From NCBI GenBank assembly GCA_025782395.1, contig JALGZD010000219.1:1-64000 (forward strand): a DNA stretch of 64,000 nt, given 5' to 3'. The notes beneath the pieces are model-generated. The model saw only the letters and a list, made by a program, of their open reading frames with translations, made no database searches and had not been told where the DNA came from. Both the position numbers and the translations under genes were made by a program. Positions 15,707 to 24,102 of the stretch are shown here, piece after piece; position 1 is the first letter of the stretch, and every line of letters begins with the position of its first letter. Source of the stretch: a bacterium. Its GTDB lineage: Bacteria; Joyebacterota; Joyebacteria; Joyebacterales; Joyebacteraceae.

Positions 15707-18700
15707 CTACTTCAGCATGATCATCCTGGTCACGTTGCTGATCTCGCCGGTCGTGAGACGCGCGAAGTAGACGCCCGACGCCAGCCTCCTGCCGCTCTCA
15801 TCGCGACCGTGCCACACCACCGCGTGCTCACCAGACTCGAGGACACCGTTGAACAGGGTCGCGACCTTCCTGCCGGCAATGTCGTAGACGTCCAGCCGTC
15901 CCTCAACCCCGTCGTCGGCCGCATCCACGATGAACGCGATCGTCGTCAGCGGATTGAACGGATTGGGGCGGTTCTGAAGGAGTCGATTCCCACCCGCGAA
16001 AACGTCGCCGCTCTCCGCGACTCCGGTCGAGCCCTCGTCAGGAACACCGTCTCCGTCGTGGTCTATCATGATCGTGTAGACGGTATCCAACACAGGGAGC
16101 GTCGCCGAGGCGTTGGATGGCGCACTGTCGCCGCCCAGCTCTCCATCCGGTTCCGGATCCCAGCATACGGAAGCGACGAGCGAGAACTCCGCGTTCACCG
16201 GCACTGTTCCCGGGCCGAGTCCGTAGAGCACGTTCCAGGGAATCGCCATCTCGCTGCCACCGCTCACCCCGTGGTTGTGAAACGAGTCCAACGCCGCGAT
16301 GATCGAGTCGGTGAGCGCAGTGGTGGTCGTCGAGCTATCTATCGAGAAAAAGCTGCCGGAGTCCCACGCGCCCTGGTGCTGATAGCAACCGTACTGGAAA
16401 TCGGCCCTGAACCCGCTCGCCGTGAAGGTGGTCCCGCGCTCCCACGCATCGATGGCCGTGAGATCTGTTTCGCCGTCCGGGCCTCCCGGATCGGTATCGA
16501 GGTAGAGGATCCAGCTGTTCCCCTGAACCTGACCGTTGATGCCCAGATAGAGGAAGTCCTCGTCCCAATCCACATAGAGGCCATAGAGCTCGTTCATCTC
16601 GGGGTCTTCCGGCGGATGCCAGCCGGAATCATCGTCCGGATCGTCGACCACAAGCGTGTACGGCGCCCACTCGGCCGGATCGAAGTAGCCGTCGATCGTG
16701 ATTCTCGTATCGGCGCCGTAGATGACCCTGATGTCGTCGGTGTTCGTCACCTGAGCGTTGCCGTTATCCGCGAGGTCAGAGAACGAGTCTGCCGCCAGCA
16801 GGAGCTCGAGTGTTCCCGGCGTTAAGAACTCGATCGCCTCCGCCGTCGCGGACGTGACCTGGATCCGGATGACGGCGGCATCTTCGGAGTTGAGAACGGT
16901 CGCGCCGCTCGTCAGCGTAACCTCGGCCACGCCATCGTCATTCTCGTCGATGGCGATACCGGTCTTGACGATGTTGTCGTACTGCACGATCTCATTGAAA
17001 ACGATATCGAGACGGTCGGCGCTCGGATAGTAGTTGGCCACCACGGGCTGAGGGGCCAGTTCGTCGGTCAGCCCTGCAGCCAGGACCTCGAGCTCGGCGA
17101 TTTCATCGTAGTACGGCTCGCTCGCGTAGCCGGCGTAGATGTAGAACTCGAACTGCCCGGTGCCGACGATCTCGTCAACCTCGAGGAGCGTCGCAGTCTG
17201 CACCAGGTTGTGCGAAGTGCCACCGGCGCCGAGGACGACGGCGGCCGTTGCGCCGCTCGAGGTATTCCTCTGCCCGCAGTAGTCCGCCCCCGGATCCCAC
17301 ACACGGGTGAGTTCCGTGTCCCAGATGAGGTCGACGAGGTCCGGCGTCCAACCGTTCTTTATATAGACGGTCTCGCCTCCTGCATCGTAGATCACGTCGA
17401 GGTGCACATCACCAAGCGACAGCTTCACGCGCTTCTCGACGACGCCGGCATTGTGCGTGATCCTGAGCTCGACATCGCTCCCCGAAGCGGAGACGACTTC
17501 GAACACGTAATCATCGTGCTCGCGGTCTATGCCACCGACGCTCACGTCGGAGAGCGCCGCCGTGTGATTCGTCTCGTTCCAGTCACCGGACGTCTCAGCC
17601 CAGTACACGTTGCAGTTGCCGACGACCGAGTATCCGTATCCGGAGCCCTTCGCGAAGATCCAGTTGGCCTTCCCGCCTATTACCTCGAAAACCGCCATCA
17701 CGCGGTCGTTGTAGATCACCGCCTCGTCGCGACCGTCTTCGTCGATGTCCCAGAGTGAGCAGCCGGTCGGGTTCGTACCGTAGATTCCGATCTCGTCAGC
17801 CCAGAGGGCAGCTTCAGAATAGACGTTTGCGTTCTTGATGTGGTTCGAGTACCGGTGCTCCCACCCGGCGATCCCGCCGACGTCGTGCCAGCCCGTCTCG
17901 TGGAGCATCGACATCATCACGTACCACGCGGACTCAGAGAGGTCGTTGTTCGGGCCGGCCACAACCTTGTCGTGGGCGAACTGCCACACACCCTGATAGC
18001 CCCACTGCGGGTCGTGCCCGTCCTGGTTCTCCTCACCGGTGTAGCTCGCCCAGTTGCAGTACCAGGAGTTGTTGCCCCCACCGTAGCCGTACCACTCACC
18101 CAGAAGCCCGTAAGTCCCGTTCTGGAGCGTGATCGCGTACGACGGAAATGACGACACGACATCATCGAGCTTCCACACGCTGATCACATCACTATAGAGA
18201 CTGCACTGCTGGAGGACGTAGATGTAGTTGTTGAGAGCGTCGGGATGTGTGACATCGAACCCTGCGACCTCCGCCGCCACCTCCCAGTCGTTCCCGTAGA
18301 TAATGATCTCGTCCGACGTCCCGGCCCAGATCGTTGACATGGCGGCGCCTGCGTCGTACCCCATCTGGCCGTTGAAGTCGTTGTCCATCGGGAGAACCTT
18401 GAGACCGTTGTCGAGAACATAGACGTGATGGTCATTCAGGTAGTCGTTCATGTAGCCGCAGTGCACGTAGTCATCGAGTATCACCGCGGCGACGCCGTTG
18501 TCGTAGAAATCGTCCTTCAGAGTGTTGTCGATGACACAGGCCGATGCATCGATGCCGTTGCCATCACTGTCCGGGTTCTCAAGCCAGACGCGCTCCGGCA
18601 CCCAGGCGACCGTCGGCCACTGCCCGTAGTAGTGGTTCGTGAGCTGACGGTGTGTGTTGACCGACCAGCTGTTCATGTCGTCGTAGACGAACGGCATGAT

Positions 18701-19000
18701 GTGCTGCGCGTACGCGGAGGTCAGCATCTGAACCCAGCCCTCGCTGATGCCGTTCACGAGTGAATCATTGAAGGCCGGATCGTGCCACTCGGCTCCGGTC
18801 ACGAGCGTCCCGGCCATGTGGAAGTTGCCGGGGATGTTGTAGTACGGGGATGTTGTAGTAGTCGTGCGCGTCGAGGATCTCATCGAAACCGTCATCCGGG
18901 TTTGCCGGATCGCCGGCGTAGGAGGCGTTCTCGCCTTTCTCACCCCAGAAGACGGTCGTGTATGTGAGTCCCTGATTACCGTGCTGCGCAAACGCGACAT
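15707..19000 (-). CDS. GH57-like hydrolase, C-terminal fragment frame
   Basis: This is the longest open frame of the broken gene above. Only residues from about 53 (position 18844) belong to the original protein; the first ~52 residues are Arg/Thr-rich out-of-frame sequence. It contains most of the catalytic domain, the second CBM9-like domain and the FlgD-like C-terminal domain. Without the upstream frames it has no signal peptide, so as written it would not be exported. Confidence 0.7.
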   Translation of the reverse strand: MSRLRSTVIRDSHTRPSSGVRKARTPPTPAIRQTRMTVSMRSSTRTTTTTSPYYNIPGNFHMAGTLVTGAEWHDPAFNDSLVNGISEGWVQMLTSAYAQHIMPFVYDDMNSWSVNTHRQLTNHYYGQWPTVAWVPERVWLENPDSDGNGIDASACVIDNTLKDDFYDNGVAAVILDDYVHCGYMNDYLNDHHVYVLDNGLKVLPMDNDFNGQMGYDAGAAMSTIWAGTSDEIIIYGNDWEVAAEVAGFDVTHPDALNNYIYVLQQCSLYSDVISVWKLDDVVSSFPSYAITLQNGTYGLLGEWYGYGGGNNSWYCNWASYTGEENQDGHDPQWGYQGVWQFAHDKVVAGPNNDLSESAWYVMMSMLHETGWHDVGGIAGWEHRYSNHIKNANVYSEAALWADEIGIYGTNPTGCSLWDIDEDGRDEAVIYNDRVMAVFEVIGGKANWIFAKGSGYGYSVVGNCNVYWAETSGDWNETNHTAALSDVSVGGIDREHDDYVFEVVSASGSDVELRITHNAGVVEKRVKLSLGDVHLDVIYDAGGETVYIKNGWTPDLVDLIWDTELTRVWDPGADYCGQRNTSSGATAAVVLGAGGTSHNLVQTATLLEVDEIVGTGQFEFYIYAGYASEPYYDEIAELEVLAAGLTDELAPQPVVANYYPSADRLDIVFNEIVQYDNIVKTGIAIDENDDGVAEVTLTSGATVLNSEDAAVIRIQVTSATAEAIEFLTPGTLELLLAADSFSDLADNGNAQVTNTDDIRVIYGADTRITIDGYFDPAEWAPYTLVVDDPDDDSGWHPPEDPEMNELYGLYVDWDEDFLYLGINGQVQGNSWILYLDTDPGGPDGETDLTAIDAWERGTTFTASGFRADFQYGCYQHQGAWDSGSFFSIDSSTTTTALTDSIIAALDSFHNHGVSGGSEMAIPWNVLYGLGPGTVPVNAEFSLVASVCWDPEPDGELGGDSAPSNASATLPVLDTVYTIMIDHDGDGVPDEGSTGVAESGDVFAGGNRLLQNRPNPFNPLTTIAFIVDAADDGVEGRLDVYDIAGRKVATLFNGVLESGEHAVVWHGRDESGRRLASGVYFARLTTGEISNVTRMIMLK
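18829..18860. repeat. Perfect 16-bp tandem duplication causing a frameshift
   Basis: cggggatgttgtagta occurs at 18829-18844 and again, identically, at 18845-18860. Removing one copy joins ...HDYYNIP directly to GNFHMAG in one frame. Confidence 0.95.
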
Positions 19001-19722
19001 TGTGATCCCCGCGCCTCGGCTCGTTGGTCGCCGAGAGCTCGTCCATGACGACTCCGTCCACGACTGAGACTATGTGGTAGCGCACCGGAGTCGATCTCGC
19101 TCTTGGCGCCGCTCTGCGATGCTGCATCGACACCCGCGGCCCTCGCCGCCGCTTCGGCGAATCCCGCCGGCAGGTCGATGGAGCATTCCATCGACTGGAG
19201 CTTCGGCTCAATGGCTGCTGCCCTCACAAGACCGGCCGGACGTCCTCCGGACTCAGAATCAAGAGCAACCACCTCGAACTCACCCCTATCCCCATACCCC
19301 AGCCGAACGGCAGTGTCCCACATGATCGGAACACGGTGATCGATTCTCCCGGGCATCTCCATCGTTCCGCCCGGCGCGAAGTCCAATAGCACGTAGATGT
19401 CCGTGCCGGCCTCCCGGAAACAGTCACCCCCGCCACCAAGACCCGTCATCGTGAACATGCCGACGCGAAAGACGAGGCGCGTCTCCTGCTCGTCGGCGTA
19501 GAACGCCATGATGTCTCCGGCATTGCCCACGGGATCATGATCGTCGTAGATGCCGTCGATGGCTTTGCAGTTGATGGCTTCCCAGTCGTCGAAACGACCG
19601 TCCACCTCTATCACGGACGTGCCTCCGAATGAGACCGCTGACATGGCTACGAGAAACACCAACGCCGTCAACATGGCGACCATGGCCGAACCTCTGGCAG
19701 GTGCTGCTCCACGGTTGTGCAT
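18976..19722 (-). CDS. GH57-like hydrolase, N-terminal fragment frame
   Basis: This frame encodes the signal peptide (hydrophobic stretch AMVAMLTALVFLVAMSAVSF) and the first CBM9-like domain of the broken hydrolase. Past about 19085 the reading becomes Arg/Ser-rich (SLSRGRSRHGRALG) and unlike protein, so the real sequence leaves this frame there. ATG 19722 is preferred over ATG 19728 because AGGAGG abuts 19728 with no spacer and is 6 nt from 19722. It follows the arylsulfotransferase-like gene by about 40 bp and is probably co-transcribed with it. Confidence 0.7.
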   Translation of the reverse strand: MHNRGAAPARGSAMVAMLTALVFLVAMSAVSFGGTSVIEVDGRFDDWEAINCKAIDGIYDDHDPVGNAGDIMAFYADEQETRLVFRVGMFTMTGLGGGGDCFREAGTDIYVLLDFAPGGTMEMPGRIDHRVPIMWDTAVRLGYGDRGEFEVVALDSESGGRPAGLVRAAAIEPKLQSMECSIDLPAGFAEAAARAAGVDAASQSGAKSEIDSGALPHSLSRGRSRHGRALGDQRAEARGSQCRVCAAR

Positions 19723-19760
19723 CTTCATCCTCCTGTGCTGGATCTGATCATTCGCCTCGG

Positions 19761-21131
19761 TCAGTTCTGCCCGCGCCCCATCCAGCCGGTGACGTAGTCG
19801 GGCGGAATCCTGAGCATCTCAAAGATCGACGCGATGAACTCGCCGTTATCACCTCCACGTGCGGGGTTCATGTACTCCCACACGATCTCTCCGTCAGGTG
19901 TCACTTCGATCGCACGTCCGCGATCGGTCTCGCTTATCAGCGTGTTGCCGTTCGGCAGCCGTTCGTTCGACCCACAGCGCGGTGAGTGAAACGTGTTCGT
20001 GTCGCTTCCCTTGTAGACCCACGTGATTTGCTTTGTCAGCGGATCGAACTCCAGAATCCGCGAGGCGCCGCGACTTCCACCGTTGTCAAATATCAGCGTG
20101 CGCCCGTTCGGCAGAATCGTCGGCTGATGCTGTTTGAGCCACGGCCCTTCAGATCCCTAGACGACCTCCGCGCGTTCCATGTCGATCACTGCGATGTTGT
20201 CGAGCTCCCGAATACAGATCAGTACATTCCCCTTCCGGAACGCCGGCAACCGCGCCGCCAGCCGCCCATCCAGAACCTCTATCGTGTTGGTGTGAAAGAT
20301 GTCTCCCCTGTCAGCCATCCCATCCAGCAGCGATGCGAACGGTGACTTCTCGATCGCCTCGAGCTGCGAGACCCGTTTGAGTTCGTTCCCCTCCGAATCG
20401 AGAACAACGATGAACTCCTCGAGGATCGGGTGGTCCGGATTGATCCTCGGAACGATGCGCGCCTCACGAAGAAGCACGTAGATCCTGCCGTCCTCCATGA
20501 CATCCAGATCATGATGAAACCCGCCGAACCTCGCCCATATCAGATTCGAGTCCTTGTCGATCTTGATCAGCCCGTGGCCGTCAAAGACCGCGAGGATGTC
20601 ACCGTTCTCAAAAAGGTACGCGCGACGCCAGAAACCCGATGCCTTGCTCGATTTCGGGAGCTCTCCCCGGGGGCCGGCGCGCCAGGCCTCGATGAATGGG
20701 TAGCTCCACGTATGCAGGACGTCACCTCGCATGTCCATCAGGATCGCGCCCGCGAGGTGGCCGGATGTGTACAGATTCAGCCCGTCCCAAGTCCGCGTGC
20801 TGTCATAGACGGTGACTCCGGACGCGTCCGGAGGCTCCGAGGAACCGGACAGATAGCCGATCGACTCCAGCCGCTCGAACTCCGCAAGCTGCTCCTCCGT
20901 GAGCGCGCCGCCGCTATCCCTGTGCCAGCGGCCACCCGGCTTCTCCCACTGATCCATTTCAGCAGTCGCCGGGCCGGCGGTCTCGCGGTCCTCCGAGCTG
21001 TCACGTCCCCCACACCCCCCAAGCGAGATGAGAGACACGATAGCGGCAATCACGAGACCGAATATCGGCGCCCGGGCTCGCGCGGTGCGGGACTCCGAAG
21101 ATCGAAAACCGATGCTTCCCCCTATCTCCAC
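19761..21131 (-). pseudogene. Arylsulfotransferase-like lipoprotein with an in-frame amber stop
   Basis: The frame from GTG 21131 runs to TGA 19761 with one internal TAG at 20157-20159. Before the TAG are a signal sequence with lipobox LGGC and beta-propeller-like segments (AILMDMRGDVLHTW, FHHDLDVMEDGRIYVL). After it, the same frame reads GPWLKQHQPTILPNGRTL, then IFDNGG, RLPNGNTLISETDRGRAIEV and VWEYMNP, all typical of the arylsulfotransferase (ASST_2) family. The stop falls where relatives commonly have Trp (VVW.G), so TGG to TAG is the simplest explanation. The family moves sulfate between phenolic compounds or acts as a propeller binding protein. The start codon is uncertain because it lacks a clear ribosome-binding site. 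Confidence 0.8.
20157..21131 (-). CDS. Arylsulfotransferase-like lipoprotein, N-terminal readable part
   Basis: This is the 324-residue product actually encoded before the amber codon. It would lack the last ~130 residues, including the conserved QHQP histidine segment, so it is unlikely to fold as a complete propeller. It would still be lipidated at the Cys of LGGC and exported. Confidence 0.65.
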   Translation of the reverse strand: MEIGGSIGFRSSESRTARARAPIFGLVIAAIVSLISLGGCGGRDSSEDRETAGPATAEMDQWEKPGGRWHRDSGGALTEEQLAEFERLESIGYLSGSSEPPDASGVTVYDSTRTWDGLNLYTSGHLAGAILMDMRGDVLHTWSYPFIEAWRAGPRGELPKSSKASGFWRRAYLFENGDILAVFDGHGLIKIDKDSNLIWARFGGFHHDLDVMEDGRIYVLLREARIVPRINPDHPILEEFIVVLDSEGNELKRVSQLEAIEKSPFASLLDGMADRGDIFHTNTIEVLDGRLAARLPAFRKGNVLICIRELDNIAVIDMERAEVV

Positions 21132-21180
21132 CGTGTCACAACGGCGGGCCGGATGCAGTCAGATATACTCACACAAGCTT

Positions 21181-21209
21181 ATAATAGCACAGTTTCAGCG
21201 GGTGGTCAA
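21181..21209 (-). promoter_or_regulatory. Promoter for arylsulfotransferase/GH57-like unit
   Basis: TTGACC (21204-21209), a 17-nt spacer and TATTAT (21181-21186) lie about 45 nt before the GTG start on the minus strand. Confidence 0.7.
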
Positions 21210-21259
21210 TAAGATGAGCCGGATAGCATCTGATCCGCAGGGTGACAGCGCCGGCAAGG

Positions 21260-21288
21260 TTGCCGACGTGTTCCTAATCGTCTATAAT
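21260..21288 (+). promoter_or_regulatory. Promoter for the GH13 gene
   Basis: TTGCCG (21260-21265), a 17-nt spacer and a perfect TATAAT (21283-21288) lie about 65 nt before the TTG start. It is divergent from, and 50 bp away from, the arylsulfotransferase promoter. Confidence 0.7.
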
Positions 21289-21355
21289 GGTCAAGAGAGC
21301 ACCAAGACACTGACATGAACCCATGTGACTCCGGCCTCATCGGGGAGACAACGAC

Positions 21356-23893
21356 TTGAGAACAAGACCAGCAAGGACACAGCACGTAGGACACATCGCC
21401 TGGGTCGCTTCGGGGCTTCCCCTCCGGGTCGCGCTCGCCGCTACTCTGCTCGTGTTCTGTCCCATGACGATCCACGCGGCCTCGCACGACAACAACGTGG
21501 AGTGGAACGGCGTCTCTCACATTTCGTGGCTGGATCGCGATCCCCTGTGCCCCATCGACGCTGAGACATTCACGATCACGTTCCAGACCTACGCCGACGA
21601 CATCACTTCGGCTCGGGCGCACATCGACGATGGCACCGGTGCCTGGATTGAAGCGTCGAAGATCTCCGCACGCGGGCCGTACGACGTCTGGACGGTGCTC
21701 GTGCCGACCACAACGTCCGACGCCGTCTCCTACTGGTTCGAGATCACTGACGGGACGGAGACCGACTACTTGAGTGTCGGAGGCATGACGGGTTCCACGC
21801 CAGCAGACGGCGGCTTCGTTGTCGACTTCCTGACGCTCGAGCACGCACCCGTCGGGGCGACGCCCGTCTCGGGAGGCGGCACGGTCTTCAAGGTCTGGTC
21901 GCCGGACCGAACGGTCGCTCACGTCAGGGGCCAGTTCAACGGATGGGGTACATCCGACCCGATGATGAAGACGGGCGAGTACTTCACGGCCCACATCCCC
22001 GAAGCCCACACGAGCCAGATGTACAAGTACTACTTCCAGAACAGCCACTGGAACACCGACCCACGAGCCAGGCGGCTCAACCCGACCGACAACTACAATG
22101 CCTTCATCCTCGACCCCGACTCGTACGACTGGCAGGTCGATGACTTTGACGTTCCCAATTTCGAGGAGATGGTCGTCTACCAGTTCCACGTCGGCACGTT
22201 CTCGGGGCGGAACGACCCGTACGGCGCCGCGAGCTTCCCCGCAGGATACTCGGACGTCACTGAGCGCGTCGGTCACCTCGTGGAACTCGGCATCAACGTC
22301 GTCATGATCAATCCCGTGACCGAGTTCCCGGGCGACCACTCCGCCGGATACAACCCCATCACGGCGTGGTCCCCCGAGTGGATCTACGGCACCCCGGATG
22401 AGCTCAAGGAGATGGTCGATACGCTCCACGAGCACGGCATCGCCGTCATCCACGACATCATCTGGAACCACTTCTCGTTCAGCGACAACTTCCTCTGGTA
22501 CTACGACGGAACGCAGTGCTACTTCGACGAGCCGGCCGTCGACACACCGTGGGGCAGTCAGGCCGACTTCGACCGCGAGGGCGTGCGTGACTATTTCGTC
22601 GAGAGCGCCTTCTCGTGGCTCGAGGAGTTCCGCATGGACGGCTTCCGGATGGACGCCACGTCCTATATGAACGTCTATCCGCAGGAGGCCTCGGGCTGGA
22701 GCCTCATGCAGCGACTGAACGATGAAATGGACGGGCGCGCCATCGACAAGATCTGCATCGCGGAGCAGCTTCCGGACAACTCGTGGGTCACGCGGCCGAC
22801 CTCGCTCGGGGGTGCCGGTTTCGACTCCCAGTACTATGACGAATTCACCGACCGCCTCCGCGAGGAGATCTTCGACGCCGCGTACGGCAATCCCGAGATG
22901 TGGAAGATCCGGAACATCATCAATGGCGGTGGCGACTATCTCCATGGCCGGTACGTGACGAACTACGTCGAACTGCACGACGAAGCGTGGCCATCGAGCG
23001 GCGGACAGCGTATCGTCAAATCGATCGACCCGACCGCCCCCCACGACGACCAGTGGGCAAAGGGGCGCGTCAAGCTCGCGCAGGGCTTGGTGCTGACCGC
23101 ACCCGGGATACCTGCGATGCTGATGGGCTCCGAGTGGCTCGAAGACACGGACTTCGGCACCGACTCGGAGAACCGCATCGACTGGTCGAAGAAGACGACG
23201 TACTCCGGCATTTTCGACTACTTCAGTGACCTCATCACGCTCCGGACGACGACGTCCTCGCTCCGCGCCGATGCCGGGCACGATGTCTTTCATCTCAACG
23301 AGAGCGGCAACGTGCTTGCGTTCCAGCGCTGGGATGGAATCGGCGGTCTCGCGGTCGTGGTCGCGAACTTCTCGAACAACGACTACGCGACGTATCGCGT
23401 CGGTCTGCCCGGAGGCGGCGACTGGACCGAGCTCATCAACAGCCAGGACGCAGCCTACGAGGGAAGCGGCATGACTAACCCGGGCACGCTCGCCGCCGAA
23501 TCGTACGCGTACGACGGGTTTGACCAGTCGATCGTCCTTGCCCTCCCGGCGATGGGACTGCTCGTGCTCTCCAACGGAGAAGGAACCGACGTGGCCGAGG
23601 AGCCGGCTGAGTTCGGTGCGGCGCTCCATCTGATGCCGCGACGAAACCCAATGAGTGCGGGAACCGAGATCGCTCTGACGCTCCCCGTCCCGTCGCACGC
23701 GATCCTCGCCATCTACGATGTGCGCGGCAGGCTTGTTGCAACTGTGGTAGACGCAGACCTCCCGGCGGGCACGAGCTCGCACGTGTGGGGCGGCCGTGAC
23801 ACAGCGGGCCGGGAGCTTCCGTCAGGCATCTATTTCGCGCGGCTCACGGCTGATACGGGAAGCGCACACCGGAAGCTCGTGCTTCTGCGGTAG
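21356..23893 (+). CDS. Secreted GH13 alpha-glucan enzyme (branching-enzyme-like) with FlgD-like tail
   Basis: The 845-residue protein has a signal peptide (about 1-42), N-terminal beta-domains including a CBM48-like segment (KVWSPDRTVAHVRGQFNGW), and a GH13 barrel. Catalytic residues visible are the nucleophile Asp433 in FRMDGFRMDATSYM, the acid/base Glu470 in CIAEQLPD, and His541-Asp542 in VELHDEAW. The barrel resembles GlgB/TreZ-type enzymes, so alpha-1,4-glucan branching or hydrolysis are both possible. The C-terminus ends in a FlgD-like domain (AIYDVRGRLVATVVD to HRKLVLLR). The TTG start is supported by GGGGAG 8 nt upstream and by the signal peptide. The long antisense frame opposite it is a shadow. 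Confidence 0.9.
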   Translation: MRTRPARTQHVGHIAWVASGLPLRVALAATLLVFCPMTIHAASHDNNVEWNGVSHISWLDRDPLCPIDAETFTITFQTYADDITSARAHIDDGTGAWIEASKISARGPYDVWTVLVPTTTSDAVSYWFEITDGTETDYLSVGGMTGSTPADGGFVVDFLTLEHAPVGATPVSGGGTVFKVWSPDRTVAHVRGQFNGWGTSDPMMKTGEYFTAHIPEAHTSQMYKYYFQNSHWNTDPRARRLNPTDNYNAFILDPDSYDWQVDDFDVPNFEEMVVYQFHVGTFSGRNDPYGAASFPAGYSDVTERVGHLVELGINVVMINPVTEFPGDHSAGYNPITAWSPEWIYGTPDELKEMVDTLHEHGIAVIHDIIWNHFSFSDNFLWYYDGTQCYFDEPAVDTPWGSQADFDREGVRDYFVESAFSWLEEFRMDGFRMDATSYMNVYPQEASGWSLMQRLNDEMDGRAIDKICIAEQLPDNSWVTRPTSLGGAGFDSQYYDEFTDRLREEIFDAAYGNPEMWKIRNIINGGGDYLHGRYVTNYVELHDEAWPSSGGQRIVKSIDPTAPHDDQWAKGRVKLAQGLVLTAPGIPAMLMGSEWLEDTDFGTDSENRIDWSKKTTYSGIFDYFSDLITLRTTTSSLRADAGHDVFHLNESGNVLAFQRWDGIGGLAVVVANFSNNDYATYRVGLPGGGDWTELINSQDAAYEGSGMTNPGTLAAESYAYDGFDQSIVLALPAMGLLVLSNGEGTDVAEEPAEFGAALHLMPRRNPMSAGTEIALTLPVPSHAILAIYDVRGRLVATVVDADLPAGTSSHVWGGRDTAGRELPSGIYFARLTADTGSAHRKLVLLR

Positions 23894-24027
23894 GAGTGTA
23901 CAGCGGACGCAGCGTACATGAGCTCGCAGGCCGCAACGTTCGGATTCAGGATTGGACGAAGCGAGTAGGAGACATTGGAGAGCGCAGTTGTTGGCGTGAT
24001 TCCGCGAAGGCAGCGGTACGGAGAGAG

Positions 24028-24057
24028 CGGAGGCCGGCCCGAATGAGCCGGCCTCCG
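24028..24057. terminator. Bidirectional terminator between GH13 and pullulanase genes
   Basis: CGGAGGCCGGC (24028-24038) pairs perfectly with GCCGGCCTCCG (24047-24057) around an 8-nt loop. It lies between convergent genes. Confidence 0.75.
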
Positions 24058-24102
24058 TCATTCCATGGTGGAACTCATCCGGCAGCTGCCGGAGGTTCTC
24101 CC

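Larger units (their letters stand above)
15707..19722 (-). pseudogene. Secreted GH57-like alpha-glucan hydrolase, broken by two frameshifts
   Basis: Three minus-strand frames read in succession give one coherent protein of about 1335 residues. Frame A (19722 to ~19085): signal peptide, then a CBM9-like domain (VIEVDGRFDDWEAI). Frame B (~19085 to ~18850): RYHIVSVVDGVVMDE and AFAQHGNQGLTYTTVFWGE. Frame C (18844 to 15707): YYNIPGNFHMAG, WVPERVW (probable nucleophile Glu), IIIYGNDWE (probable acid Asp), a second CBM9-like domain (ITIDGYFDPAEWAP), and a FlgD-like tail from NRPNPFNP to TRMIMLK. The B/C shift is a perfect 16-bp tandem duplication. The A/B shift is one extra base, or two missing, near 19085. 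The catalytic part is GH57- or GH119-like by motif. Real inactivation and assembly error cannot be told apart here. Confidence 0.8.

Noticed and set aside
20157-20159. Recoding of TAG as a sense codon
   Set aside because: TAG ends alr, and also the ferredoxin gene, at the expected places, so TAG is a normal stop here.
21206-23782. 858-codon minus-strand frame opposite the GH13 gene
   Set aside because: The plus strand encodes a complete GH13 enzyme with all catalytic residues; the antisense frame has no recognisable motif and would run through the GH13 gene and its divergent promoter region.
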